From: a virus
Length of the DNA stretch: 38,942 nucleotides
Virus record (IMG/VR): IMGVR_UViG_3300011244_000004
Location: 1 to 38,942 of that record
Reading direction: 5' to 3' (one strand)
The notes under the pieces were generated by a model, which was not told where the DNA came from, made no database searches, and saw nothing but the letters and a program-made list of their open reading frames with translations. A program made the position numbers and the translations under genes. Shown here one piece after another: positions 28,554 through 36,778 of the stretch; the stretch's first letter is position 1; each line of letters opens with the position of its first letter.

Positions 28554-29213
28554 TCAGAGCCGGCCGTATTCTCCGGTGGACACCAACCGCTCGCGGGCGG
28601 CGGCGACCCCGTCTTCGGGCTGGGGCGTGCGGGCGGCGGGCGTCGGGGGCAACCCCCGGGAGTTGCGCTGCGCCTCTTGCTGGCGCGTCTGGAGGATCAT
28701 CTGGCGCGTCTGCGCGTCGGCCAGTTCCGGGTACTGCTCCCGAAGACGCTCAAGCGCCGCCTTGACGCTCCGCGGGTCGTGGCGGCCCTCGTCGTCGGCC
28801 TTGACGTCGGCCGGGTCGAGCGCGCGATACGCCAACGCGGGAGACGTGAACCCCAACGCCTGGGCTTGCTCCACTACCAGTGACCGCAGCTCACCCGCTC
28901 GGCGGGCGGCGCGCTCGTCGGCGAGGGCCGCTTCTAGTTCCGCGTTCCGCCGCTTCTGGCGCTCGGACTCGGACAGGTCGGCTTCCTCGCGCTCCTGCTT
29001 CGCCTTCCGCAATTCGGCCAACTCCTTGGCCTGGGCTTTGGCCTGCTTCTCGAAGTCCCGCAATTGCGCGATCGTCCGCATCGCCCGCTGGGCGTCGAAC
29101 GGCTCGGCCTCGGGGGTCTCCTGCACAGGCGCGGTGCTAGGGCTGGGCGTCTCTTGCTCGGGCGTCGCGGGCGTCTCGCCCACGGTCACCGTCGCGGTGG
29201 TCTCTGGAGGCAT
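28554..29213 (-). CDS. Capsid scaffold protein
   Basis: This 219-residue protein has an acidic Thr/Pro/Glu-rich N-terminus, a long central coiled coil (FEKQAKAQAKELAELRKAKQ, NAELEAALADERAARRAGEL) and a C-terminal part (QMILQTRQQEAQRNSRGLPP) as expected of a scaffolding protein. ATG 29213 has AGAGGAGACGAG upstream. An in-frame start at 29297 would run through the terminator hairpin and is unlikely. Confidence 0.8.
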   Translation of the reverse strand: MPPETTATVTVGETPATPEQETPSPSTAPVQETPEAEPFDAQRAMRTIAQLRDFEKQAKAQAKELAELRKAKQEREEADLSESERQKRRNAELEAALADERAARRAGELRSLVVEQAQALGFTSPALAYRALDPADVKADDEGRHDPRSVKAALERLREQYPELADAQTRQMILQTRQQEAQRNSRGLPPTPAARTPQPEDGVAAARERLVSTGEYGRL

Positions 29214-29245
29214 CTCGTCTCCTCTGCCGCCGACCGCCAGAACGC

Positions 29246-29287
29246 AAAAAAGCCGGGGCCACTTCCCAAAAGGAAGTGGCCCCGGCT
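29246..29287 (-). terminator. Strong intrinsic terminator upstream of the scaffold gene
   Basis: On the minus strand AGCCGGGGCCACTTCC (29287-29272), loop of 5, GGAAGTGGCCCCGGCT (29266-29251) forms a perfect 16-bp stem, followed by TTTTT and GCG. It lies between the packaging genes and the structural genes, 33 bases before the scaffold start. The plus strand has no T-tract. The 136 bases 29214-29349 contain no gene. Confidence 0.9.
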
Positions 29288-29349
29288 CCGGGTGCATTCG
29301 CTACCGGCCGGTGTGTCTGCTACATCTTAGCACGCTAACTAATAGTGCC

Positions 29350-29592
29350 CTACTCGATAGTGTTACCCGACGCCCACATCACCGCTGTCAAGCGGACGTG
29401 AGCGCCTTTCTCGGCAGGATGGGGCAAGTGCCTGCCTGCGACGCCATCACGGTGGCGTCCACAAACGTTCATGCCGACGCGCACCGTGCCGTCGCCAGCG
29501 ATCACCTCAACTCGATACATTCCCTCAATGGGACAGGGGGTATGCGGGTTGTAGCGCCAGCCCGCCTCGCACGGGGGGTAAATAACGTTCAC
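29350..29592 (-). CDS. Small Cys-containing hypothetical protein
   Basis: This 80-residue protein has IYPPCEAGWRYNPHTPCPIE and VGMNVCGRHRDG, so four Cys/His clusters might bind zinc. GTG 29592 follows AGGAG at a rather long spacing. It is the last gene before the intrinsic terminator. Function unknown. Confidence 0.5.
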   Translation of the reverse strand: MNVIYPPCEAGWRYNPHTPCPIEGMYRVEVIAGDGTVRVGMNVCGRHRDGVAGRHLPHPAEKGAHVRLTAVMWASGNTIE

Positions 29593-29602
29593 TGCCCGCA
29601 GT

Positions 29603-29818
29603 CTACTCCTTAAGAGGGGCGAAGACGTGGCCGCAAATCGGACACTTGACCACGTCGACCGTCCGGTAGCGGGGGTTCCGCTTGAGCCGCTTGTACTGCC
29701 ACTCCGGGTACTCCCGCTCACAGCCGGGGCACAGGAGCATGTTCCCGGACGGAGAATAGAGCGGCGCCGGTGCCTCAGCCAGAATGGACGTCATCTGGCG
29801 CCCCACACTCGCCGTCAT
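29603..29818 (-). CDS. Zinc-ribbon protein
   Basis: This protein is up to 71 residues and carries CPGCEREYPEWQYKRL and, later, KCPICGHVF, a classic CxxC...CxxC zinc ribbon. The start may be ATG 29818 or ATG 29794; neither has a strong ribosome site, but both overlap the upstream gene and could be coupled to it. Confidence 0.6.
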   Translation of the reverse strand: MTASVGRQMTSILAEAPAPLYSPSGNMLLCPGCEREYPEWQYKRLKRNPRYRTVDVVKCPICGHVFAPLKE

Positions 29819-30053
29819 CGGTGAGGAAGATGCCCGTCGCCGCGACGGCCTCTACCCACGGGCAGTCGTCCTCGTGCGGGAACGGGCCAACTCGACGGGT
29901 GCGGTCCCGCCGCGGGTCGGCTTCCCCGTCGCAGTGCTGACACCATTCCTGGTTCCATCCCGGACGCGAGGGCATCTCAGAGAGGTACGTCGGCTCTTGC
30001 ATGAGCAGCGGCGCCACCGCTTCCAGCACGTCCAGCACGCTCCGCCCAGCCAT
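29775..30053 (-). CDS. CxxC...HxxxCPW zinc-binding protein (second copy)
   Basis: This 92-residue protein has the module CQHCDGEADPRRDR then FPHEDDCPWVEAVAAT, the same Cys3His pattern as the protein at 8044-8331. An N-terminal helix (VLDVLEAVAPLLMQ) also corresponds. ATG 30053 overlaps, as TAATG, the stop of a 10-codon frame that bridges it to the gene ending at 30082. Confidence 0.6.
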   Translation of the reverse strand: MAGRSVLDVLEAVAPLLMQEPTYLSEMPSRPGWNQEWCQHCDGEADPRRDRTRRVGPFPHEDDCPWVEAVAATGIFLTDDGECGAPDDVHSG

Positions 30054-30081
30054 TACCGCCCCCGCTTCTTCCTGGCCACGG

Positions 30082-30402
30082 TCACGCCGGCGCCATCTTG
30101 CGGTACTCGCCGGTCACCGGGTCGGTGGGCGACCGTACGACCGGGACAGGAAGTTGCTCTCCTGTTTCCGTCACCTTGCGTAACCACGATCCCCGAAGGG
30201 TCGTCGCGCAGGAAGCACCGCCGGACAAATAGAGCACCGCCTCCATCCCCTCGAGCGCCATCGTCTTCGCCCACGGCTCCCGACTGGCGGTCGACACGTC
30301 CTGCACGGCAATGACCGATGACAGCCTGACCCAGTACGCATCCTCAAGCAAGAGGAAGCCGCCCTGTACGGTTCCGACCGGCGGCGGATAGGTGCTACTC
30401 AT
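30082..30402 (-). CDS. Hypothetical protein between head genes
   Basis: This 106-residue beta-rich protein (TVQGGFLLLEDAYWVRLSSV, MEAVLYLSGGASCATT, ETGEQLPVPVVRS) starts at ATG 30402 in an ATGA overlap with the basic protein upstream. No family was recognised. Confidence 0.55.
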   Translation of the reverse strand: MSSTYPPPVGTVQGGFLLLEDAYWVRLSSVIAVQDVSTASREPWAKTMALEGMEAVLYLSGGASCATTLRGSWLRKVTETGEQLPVPVVRSPTDPVTGEYRKMAPA

Positions 30403-30557
30403 CGCTTCCCCCTCTTCCGTGTACGCGCTCCCTTTTTGGCCATGCTCGAGCGCCCGCCTTTGGTGCGCCCCTTCCAGGAGATGGCCGCCGCCATGCGCTT
30501 GCCCAGCTTGCCGGCGAGCTTCTTGTAGACGTGCCGCCTACTGGTGGGGATGACCAT
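30399..30557 (-). CDS. Highly basic small protein
   Basis: This 52-residue protein has 19 Lys/Arg residues (YKKLAGKLGKRMAAAISWKG, AKKGARTRKRGKR). GGGAGG lies about 11 bases upstream of ATG 30557, and the stop overlaps the next gene. It may bind nucleic acid or be a head-internal peptide. The same frame continues upstream to the stop of the minor head gene with no other start. Confidence 0.5.
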   Translation of the reverse strand: MVIPTSRRHVYKKLAGKLGKRMAAAISWKGRTKGGRSSMAKKGARTRKRGKR

Positions 30558-30620
30558 GACGATGCGCCCACCTCCCTGGGCCGTGCTGGAGTTCCCACGC
30601 CGTGCGCCACCGCTGACAGG

Positions 30621-31640
30621 TCATGGCTTCCTCCGGTTGGCCTGGCGCACCGCTTCCGTGTACGTCGCCTCGCCCCGGTGCGTCCCCCACCGCCGGGAGC
30701 GCCGGAGGATGGTCAGATCCTCGAGCGCGATCCGTCCCTTCTGCAGGGCGTCGTACTTCTTCGGCCCCACCACGGTCCGCTGCACCTCGGCCGGCTGGGC
30801 GCGAAACCAGGCGGCGCCGGTCTGCCCGAAGGGGGCCGGGCCATCCCGTACTTCAGGGATGGGTGTGCAGCGACAGCCGGGGTGGCTCCTGAGCCTCTCG
30901 CTGAGTGGGTGGAAGGTGCCGGACATGACGAGGCAACTCGGACACGTCCTGGGCGAGTGAGCGGCCAGCCAGCGCCATCCGCTGAGGATGTCAGCATTGG
31001 CCGCGTAGGTCTGGTGCGCCGCCTCCTGGTACGACCGGATCACCGCATCCCGCGACACCAGCAGCGCGCGGGCCATGTTCCCCGAGAACGCCGTCCGTAC
31101 AGACTTGGCAATCTGCCTGGGGTTCTGGCCGAGGGCCACGCCCTGAATGAGCGCATCTCCGACCCGCTTGGCAGCGTCCGGTCCCAACTCGTCTAAGAGG
31201 GCGCGCAGCGGGGAGCCGTCCGACACGAAGCCGATGACGGTCTCGATGGCTGCCGGGTGCAGCAGGGGCAGCGCACTCCCCGTGGTGGGCACCGCCGTCG
31301 TCCCGGCCTGCACCAGGGCGGCAGTGTCCCGCTGCGACTGCTCCACCCACCGCGCCTGTTCGCCCGTGAGGAAGGGCGCCAGCCGGGAGGCCACGCTCGA
31401 CACCTCGCCGGCCACCTGGCGCTGCAGGGACAGGAGCCGGTCCTGCTCGTACAGCCACCCGGCGCCCGGTTCCAGGCCGGCGGCGCGAGCCTCTTGGAGT
31501 TGCGTGGTCAGGACGCCGAGGCGCTCGTTGATGGACTGCCACGCCTTGAAGTAGGCGTCCAGCACGACGCGGGACACGGCGCGGTCGCCCCGCAGGAGGG
31601 CGGCGCGCTGGGCCTGGGCGACGGCGTACTGGTCAGGCAT
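30621..31640 (-). CDS. Minor head protein (SPP1 gp7 / Mu F-like)
   Basis: This 339-residue protein is a capsid-associated component. The C-terminal third has the family signature: RTCPSCLVMSGTFHPLSERL followed by RSHPGCRCTPIPEV, with the conserved Cys/His residues. The central part contains AFSGNMARALLVSRDAVIRS and YQEAAHQTYAANADI, typical of phage Mu F-like proteins. ATG 31640 overlaps the preceding stop (TGATG). It follows the portal region as in SPP1. Confidence 0.85.
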   Translation of the reverse strand: MPDQYAVAQAQRAALLRGDRAVSRVVLDAYFKAWQSINERLGVLTTQLQEARAAGLEPGAGWLYEQDRLLSLQRQVAGEVSSVASRLAPFLTGEQARWVEQSQRDTAALVQAGTTAVPTTGSALPLLHPAAIETVIGFVSDGSPLRALLDELGPDAAKRVGDALIQGVALGQNPRQIAKSVRTAFSGNMARALLVSRDAVIRSYQEAAHQTYAANADILSGWRWLAAHSPRTCPSCLVMSGTFHPLSERLRSHPGCRCTPIPEVRDGPAPFGQTGAAWFRAQPAEVQRTVVGPKKYDALQKGRIALEDLTILRRSRRWGTHRGEATYTEAVRQANRRKP

Positions 31641-31882
31641 CAGCCGGAGGCTTCGTCCAGTTGACGACGCCAGCTTTTCAGGAACAGACCCTCCGCCGCT
31701 GCCGCCCGCGCCTTGAGGTCAACCCGCATGTCCTCAAGGTCGATGAAGCGGGGAGCCGGCGTCGCATCCTCTTGCTCAAACCAGTGGTCATAACAGAGCA
31801 TGGCGAGCTGTTCCGTTTCCGTCATGCGGTCGATGCGTTGAGCCAACGACGCAGCGTAGCGCCGGTACTCCTCTTCATCCAT
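31640..31882 (-). CDS. Small hypothetical protein between portal and minor head genes
   Basis: This 80-residue acidic helical protein (MDEEEYRRYAASLAQRIDRM) starts at ATG 31882 (a GTG at 31885 is possible), behind GGGAGG. The end overlaps the minor head start. Function unknown. Confidence 0.55.
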   Translation of the reverse strand: MDEEEYRRYAASLAQRIDRMTETEQLAMLCYDHWFEQEDATPAPRFIDLEDMRVDLKARAAAAEGLFLKSWRRQLDEASG

Positions 31883-31886
31883 CACC

Positions 31887-33512
31887 CTATCGCCTCCCGA
31901 ATTGCCCGTTGGCCGGCGGGGCCTGCCCGTTCAGTGGGGGCGACGGTTGGCCGAACGCGCCCGGACCACCGGGCGGCATCGCCCCCCGGTCCAGGGCGGT
32001 CAGCAGTTTGTCGGCCGCCTGCTCGGCGTCGGCTTCCTCCTCTTCGGCCATGGCGTCGATCTCCCCGTCGGACAGCCCGAGGTCGCGCTGTACCTGCTTC
32101 TTCGACCACCCGAGCTGCAGGCGCAAGATGGCCGCCTCGGCCGCCGCCTTGTCCGCCTCGGCGTCCGACAGGGGGTCGGGCGGCAGCACCGGCCGCGGGG
32201 CGAAGGTGTGCATCAGCAACCCGGCCTCGTAGGCCCCCTCACCGAAGCCCTCGAAGCCGGAGATGCCGGACGCGGCGCCCACGGAGAGGGCCATCATGTG
32301 CGCCCGCTGCAGGGCCCGGTCGGCGTTGCCCCGCGCCCGGCGGCAGCGCGCCACCGCCGGCGCCAGCAGCTTCTCTAGCGCCCGTCCTGAGAGTTCGGTA
32401 GCCCCGCTCAAACGGCTCCAGATCATCTCCGGGAAGTCCGCCGCCACGGCCGCCTCGTCCCCGTCAAGGGCCGCCTGGTAGGCGGCGTAGTCCAGTTGGG
32501 CCACCAACTGGCGGAGCGTCCAGCCCCCCGGCACGCGGAAGAACCGCTCGTCCCCGATCGTCACCACGCCGTCGGCGTCGGTCACCTGGGGCGCCGGCAT
32601 CGGCCGCCCCGAGGGGTCTTGCCCGGCCCGCTCTAAGGCCCAATCCGGGTGGTTGTGGTTGAACAGCAACTGCGAGGCGCGGGTGGCCTTGCGGTTCAGC
32701 TCATCGAACTTATCGAGCCCCCCCTCAAAGCAGGAGGAGCCGCGTTCGCCGCCCCCGTCCTCGAAGCGGGCCTGCACGAAGGGAACGAAGTCCACGCCGT
32801 AGGCCGAGAGGGGCAGCACCTCATCAGGGGCGCCGAGGTCTCCGAGGGGTGTATCCGGGTTCCACTTGTGAACCCAGCGCCGATAGACGCCGGCGGATTT
32901 GGACCAGTGCTCGGTGTGCCAGCGGTCCTCCGGGACGACGCGGGTCGCAGCCGGCGCGTTGGTGTAGTCCGCCAGGGGGACGTCGAGCCGCAGCGTCTTG
33001 ACGTGGCCCCGCTCGCTGGTCACGTCGGTGACCCACTGCGGCTTCACTTTCTCGAGGTACACGGCGTCCCGCTCCGGGGGCTGGGCCACCCGCAGGAAGA
33101 GGTCGCCGTGCAGGGCCAGCCACAGGGCACAGACGTCTTTCTCGGCCGCCCAATTCGACCATTCCCACACGCGCCGCAGGGCCGCCTCGACGGCCTCCTG
33201 CTGGCCCGCAGCGAGCGTATCCGGGAACTCGAGGGGGAAGGCTTCGTCCAGGTCGCCCGGCCACAGGTGGGCCTGGTAGAAGGCCGTGATGCGCTTGGCC
33301 GGCGTGCGGATGCCTTTGAGCGCCTCCTGCTTGACCCCTTCGTCCCGAGTGAACTCCGCCAGCCAGTCATACAATGCGTTGTTCTGGTGGTACGCCTCGA
33401 CGAGGTCGTAGTAGTGGCGGTGGCCCACCGCCGAGGACGCGGCGGCGTTGAGGCGGGCCAGGGTCAGGCGGTGGGTGTCGGGGGTGCCCCAGAGGGCGGC
33501 CAGCGCACGCAT
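31887..33512 (-). CDS. Portal protein
   Basis: This 541-residue ring protein forms the DNA gate of the capsid. The pattern is that of siphovirus portals: an N-terminal region DLVEAYHQNNALYDWLAEFT, wing/stem regions (WSNWAAEKDVCALWLALHGD, YLEKVKPQWVTDVTSERGHV), a long helix (FEGGLDKFDELNRKATRASQ), and an acidic C-terminal helical part (LGLSDGEIDAMAEEEEADAE). The ATG at 33512 is coupled to the large-terminase stop. Confidence 0.88.
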   Translation of the reverse strand: MRALAALWGTPDTHRLTLARLNAAASSAVGHRHYYDLVEAYHQNNALYDWLAEFTRDEGVKQEALKGIRTPAKRITAFYQAHLWPGDLDEAFPLEFPDTLAAGQQEAVEAALRRVWEWSNWAAEKDVCALWLALHGDLFLRVAQPPERDAVYLEKVKPQWVTDVTSERGHVKTLRLDVPLADYTNAPAATRVVPEDRWHTEHWSKSAGVYRRWVHKWNPDTPLGDLGAPDEVLPLSAYGVDFVPFVQARFEDGGGERGSSCFEGGLDKFDELNRKATRASQLLFNHNHPDWALERAGQDPSGRPMPAPQVTDADGVVTIGDERFFRVPGGWTLRQLVAQLDYAAYQAALDGDEAAVAADFPEMIWSRLSGATELSGRALEKLLAPAVARCRRARGNADRALQRAHMMALSVGAASGISGFEGFGEGAYEAGLLMHTFAPRPVLPPDPLSDAEADKAAAEAAILRLQLGWSKKQVQRDLGLSDGEIDAMAEEEEADAEQAADKLLTALDRGAMPPGGPGAFGQPSPPLNGQAPPANGQFGRR

Positions 33513-34810
33513 CAGACGTCTCTTCTCTGCCCCGGATCATCGGGGCTGGGGCTCTCAATGACGGCGCGCCGGCCCTGCACCCCTTCGGCGAGGTAGTGCT
33601 CGAGCCATTGGACGAGTTGGCTGAAGGCGTCTACTTGGTCGTCATTCGCCGCTGACGGGAAGTCGAATAACTCCTGCTCGAAACTGTGCAGCCAGGGCAC
33701 CCGCTCTCCCGGCACGGGCAGGCGCACCGCTCCGGCGGCGCACCATACCGCCGCCTGGCTGGCCCGCTGCTGCTTGCTGCCGATGGGCATGAAGGCCACC
33801 AGCCGCTGCGACTCGCCCGCCGGGAGGACGGAGGCCAGGGTCTGGTAGGCGCTGGTGCCGCTGCCCTTGTCCTCGATGATCTCGCCCAGGAGCTTGCCGT
33901 CGGCGTTCCACTTCTGGCGCATGCGCCCCATCTGGGGCAGGAGGTTGGGGAACGCCAGTCGATCGCGCCACACGTCCACCACCCGCAGGCGGTAGTCGCT
34001 GCCCAGTTCGCCCACGACGCAAGCGCAGTAGTCGCTGGTCTCTTTGTCCTTCAGGCCCGTGTCCCAGGAGATGTACCGCCCCACGATCGTCAGGGGCGGG
34101 ACGGTCGCCGCCGGGTCGTAGCGCGTATCCTGGAACTGCTCCCGGGTGTAGATGTCGAAGGCGTCGGCCACGAACTCGGCGTCCCACTCCTGCCGAAAGA
34201 CGTTCTCCGGGACGCGCGTCTTGGCTAGCTCGTACGCCCGCTTGATGGTGGGCATGGGGTTGGCACTCGACGGCGCGCTGAACGAGGCGACGTCGGCGTC
34301 CATGTGCAGGATCCCGCGCTGCCACTCCCGCCAGTACCAGTTCCGCCCGGCCGGAGTGCTGATCAGGATGGCGTCGCCGTCGTAGTCCGCTAATGCGGGC
34401 TGCACCACGTCCGTCCAGGTGGTCTCGCCGATGCGGGCCGCTTCCTCCAGCACGGCCAGGTGGAACGCCTCCCCCCGCAGGCCGACGTCGTTGTCCCCGG
34501 AGTACACGCCCAGCGACCCGCCGGTGTGGGGGAACTCGACGGTGCGGTCGGCCCTGCTCAGGGTGACCGCCTTCTCTCGCACCAGCGGCCCCACGGCCGT
34601 CTCGATCCAGCGCCACACCGGCCGGGCGTTGCGGTACGTCGGCACCACCCAGGCCACCCGTGCGCCATCCGACGCCGACGCCAGAGCGATGGCGCCGGCC
34701 ATGACCGTCTTCCCAAATCTGCGGCCACATGCCACTACCTTGGTTTTGGCCGGGTGGGTGGCGATGGCCCACTGATCGGCCCGCAGGCGGGGCAGGTACA
34801 GGTCACTCAT
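33512..34810 (-). CDS. terL: Terminase large subunit
   Basis: This 432-residue packaging motor contains Walker A CGRRFGKT (residues 28-35), Walker B LAVLEEAAR (about 118-126), the coupling region ISTPAGRNWYW, and the RNase H-type nuclease residues ISWDTG, EDKGSGT and DDQVDAFSQL. All catalytic acids are present, so it should be active. ATG 34810 overlaps the small-subunit stop (ATGA). Confidence 0.93.
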   Translation of the reverse strand: MSDLYLPRLRADQWAIATHPAKTKVVACGRRFGKTVMAGAIALASASDGARVAWVVPTYRNARPVWRWIETAVGPLVREKAVTLSRADRTVEFPHTGGSLGVYSGDNDVGLRGEAFHLAVLEEAARIGETTWTDVVQPALADYDGDAILISTPAGRNWYWREWQRGILHMDADVASFSAPSSANPMPTIKRAYELAKTRVPENVFRQEWDAEFVADAFDIYTREQFQDTRYDPAATVPPLTIVGRYISWDTGLKDKETSDYCACVVGELGSDYRLRVVDVWRDRLAFPNLLPQMGRMRQKWNADGKLLGEIIEDKGSGTSAYQTLASVLPAGESQRLVAFMPIGSKQQRASQAAVWCAAGAVRLPVPGERVPWLHSFEQELFDFPSAANDDQVDAFSQLVQWLEHYLAEGVQGRRAVIESPSPDDPGQRRDV

Positions 34811-35229
34811 CCGGCCGCCTCTTCATCGGGCGGCGCCAGAGCCCGGATGGAATGGCGGTAGTCGACGGCTTTCACCTCAACCACGCCGGTGTGCTCGGTC
34901 GTCTGGCGGATCGGCCCACCGCCCGGGCCCGTGTGCTCATTCACCGTGCGCCCGTACTCCTGCGGGTAGCGCCGCTCGAGCTTCCACGCCGCCGCCTGCC
35001 AGGTGCCCTCGTTGGCCGCCCGCTCGATCTTGGCCAGCCAGCCGATGGCGCCTCGGCCCTCGGCTTCCTGGAGGGCGGCCGCGAAGGCCGGACTTTTCTC
35101 GCGCAATAAACGCAGACTTTCGTAGCTCACGCCCCCGTATTTGGCGGCCAGGTCGTACGTCGCGCCGATGGCGACGGCGTCGCAGATCCGCTTCTGCACC
35201 TCGGGAGTGAGCTTGAGACGCGCGGCCAT
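34807..35229 (-). CDS. terS: Terminase small subunit (putative)
   Basis: This 140-residue protein has an N-terminal HTH (LTPEVQKRICDAVAIGATYD then LAAKYGGVSYESLRLLREKS) and a helical middle (RGAIGWLAKIERAANEGTWQ) typical of small subunits, which bind the packaging site. ATG 35229 overlaps the glycosyltransferase stop. It lies directly before terL. Confidence 0.8.
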   Translation of the reverse strand: MAARLKLTPEVQKRICDAVAIGATYDLAAKYGGVSYESLRLLREKSPAFAAALQEAEGRGAIGWLAKIERAANEGTWQAAAWKLERRYPQEYGRTVNEHTGPGGGPIRQTTEHTGVVEVKAVDYRHSIRALAPPDEEAAG

Positions 35230-36113
35230 CAGGCGCGCTCCTGTTCCGCAAGCAGCGCCCGCAGTCGTTCGCTCTTGATCTCCGGCGCGACCTGCGCGAG
35301 CCGCATTCCGTACTCGTTCGGGCCGTCGGAGATGACGGCGTCCGGCTTGCGGCGCAGTGGTGTGTCGAACTTGCGCCAAGCGTTCTTGACGACGTGCTGC
35401 GGGCGCTTAAACCGGCGATCGGTCTGCACGACGCCGGGCCAGAGGCGCTCTAGCGAGCGAGCCATCTTGAGCCGACCGTCGCCCTGGTAGAGGTCGGTGG
35501 TGTTCCCTCCCCGGAGCGTCATCGTCGTCTTCTTCTCGATGAGGAAGGCGTTTAGGAGCACGGTACACCAGCCGTCCGCGAGCACCTGGAGGCAGAGGTC
35601 CGTGTCGTCGTTGTAGCGGCTCCGCCAACGGTGCGGGATGCGGTTCAGCACGAGCGAGCACGAGTAGACGCGGGCGTTGCGGTAGAACGGCACGCTCGGC
35701 TGAAGGGCGAACATGGTGTAGTTCAGCCCCGCCACGGCCACGTTCTCGTAGCGGTCGACGAAATCCTCTAGGACGGAGAGCGCGATCCCCGCGTGACAAG
35801 GGAGCCGGTTACCGCGGTGGAACCGGAATGTTTCTCGGAGGTTGTCGTCGAGTTGCCAGTGCCGCTCGTACCCGGCGGCGGTCGCGTGGGCCTTGATCCA
35901 ATTTCGTGCGTAGATGAGCCCCCGGTCGTTCTCCGGAAGCACCAATAGCGGTACGTCCGGGAACCGTGCCGCGTAGGCATCCCGTTCCTGCGGCTCCACG
36001 ACGAGGCGGAAGGGCACCCCGTCCCGCGTAAGGAGTCGCGGCGTTAGACACACGACGTCGCGGCCCTTCGAGGGCATGTACACCGGATACCGCGGCACGC
36101 CGGGTGCGGTCAT
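35229..36113 (-). CDS. TET-associated glycosyltransferase (TAGT-like)
   Basis: This 294-residue GT-A-like glycosyltransferase resembles the TAGT family described with phage TET/JBP dioxygenases, which add sugar to 5-hydroxymethylcytosine-type bases in DNA. Visible features are YPVYMPSKGRD at the N-terminus, PFRLVVEPQERDAYAARFP and VLPENDRGLIYARNWI, a DxD-like WQLDDN (86-91), YENVAVAGLNYTMFALQPSV, and a C-terminal RYNDDTDLCLQVLADGW (about 167-182). GNTTDLYQGDGRLKMARSLE follows. ATG 36113 overlaps the ParB-like stop. No TET gene is in the window, but a C5-methyltransferase (6372-7097) is. Confidence 0.8.
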   Translation of the reverse strand: MTAPGVPRYPVYMPSKGRDVVCLTPRLLTRDGVPFRLVVEPQERDAYAARFPDVPLLVLPENDRGLIYARNWIKAHATAAGYERHWQLDDNLRETFRFHRGNRLPCHAGIALSVLEDFVDRYENVAVAGLNYTMFALQPSVPFYRNARVYSCSLVLNRIPHRWRSRYNDDTDLCLQVLADGWCTVLLNAFLIEKKTTMTLRGGNTTDLYQGDGRLKMARSLERLWPGVVQTDRRFKRPQHVVKNAWRKFDTPLRRKPDAVISDGPNEYGMRLAQVAPEIKSERLRALLAEQERA

Positions 36114-36778
36114 TCGGCCCCTACCTCGAACCGCACCGAGGCTAAATCGTTCCGCTCCATCGGCGGCCACCACGTCGTATCCGACTGCGCCGTGATGCGG
36201 AGCCCCAAGAGCCGGGCGAACTCGGCCCGGTCCTGGTCGGTGCGGAAGTGAACGACGATCTTCGACGCCTCCGGGGCCTCACCGCCCGCATCATAAGCCG
36301 GCATCCCCGCCCACTCCGCCGCCGCGTCGAAGTCCTTGATCTCGCTCGCCGGCCGGGTGACGTACACGAGATTGGCCAGCATCGCCTCGTCGTACCCCGT
36401 CCCCAACAGTCCCTCAAGATCGAAGTCCTTGACCTCCTTGAGCAACTCCGACAGCGCCCGGTCGTCCACTTCCGCTAGGTGCCCCAGCCCGTTGTCGCCG
36501 GCCAGCACCTTGAGCGCCCGCGGTTCATTCGGCTCCAGGGGCAAGCGGATCGCCGGCCCCTCGGTGTAGCCCATCTTCCGAGCGGCCGCGACGATGCCGT
36601 GCCCGGCCAGGATGGTGCCGTCTCGCGCCACGATGATGTTGCGGTACCACCCGTGCTCCCGGAGGCTCTCCATCAGGTGCTCGAGCTGGTCGTCGGGGTG
36701 CTGACGGTAGTTCCGAGCGTGCGGCTTCAGATCGGCCAGCACGACCGTCTCCGGCACGAAGGCCGCCTTCGCGCTCAC
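36110..36778 (-). CDS. ParB-like nuclease-domain protein
   Basis: This 222-residue protein has an N-terminal ParB/sulfiredoxin fold: LADLKPHARNYRQHPDDQLE, LMESLREHGWYRNIIVARDG, TILAGHGIVAAARKMGY. The region LAGDNGLGHLAEVDDRALSE follows the usual ParB pattern. The C-terminal ~90 residues are a separate domain (EASKIVVHFRTDQDRAEFAR). Such proteins are often coded next to DNA-modification genes in phages. GTG 36778 was chosen; longer starts cover the neighbouring small genes. Confidence 0.8.
   Translation of the reverse strand: MSAKAAFVPETVVLADLKPHARNYRQHPDDQLEHLMESLREHGWYRNIIVARDGTILAGHGIVAAARKMGYTEGPAIRLPLEPNEPRALKVLAGDNGLGHLAEVDDRALSELLKEVKDFDLEGLLGTGYDEAMLANLVYVTRPASEIKDFDAAAEWAGMPAYDAGGEAPEASKIVVHFRTDQDRAEFARLLGLRITAQSDTTWWPPMERNDLASVRFEVGAE

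Noticed and set aside
27132-28883. Plus-strand 583-codon frame
   Set aside because: It is antisense to the capsid, decoration and scaffold genes; a composition shadow.
30395-30610. 71-codon minus-strand frame over the basic-protein gene
   Set aside because: Its Ser/Pro/Trp/Arg-rich composition looks like a shadow; the overlapping 52-codon Lys/Arg-rich frame has the better context and couples to the next gene.
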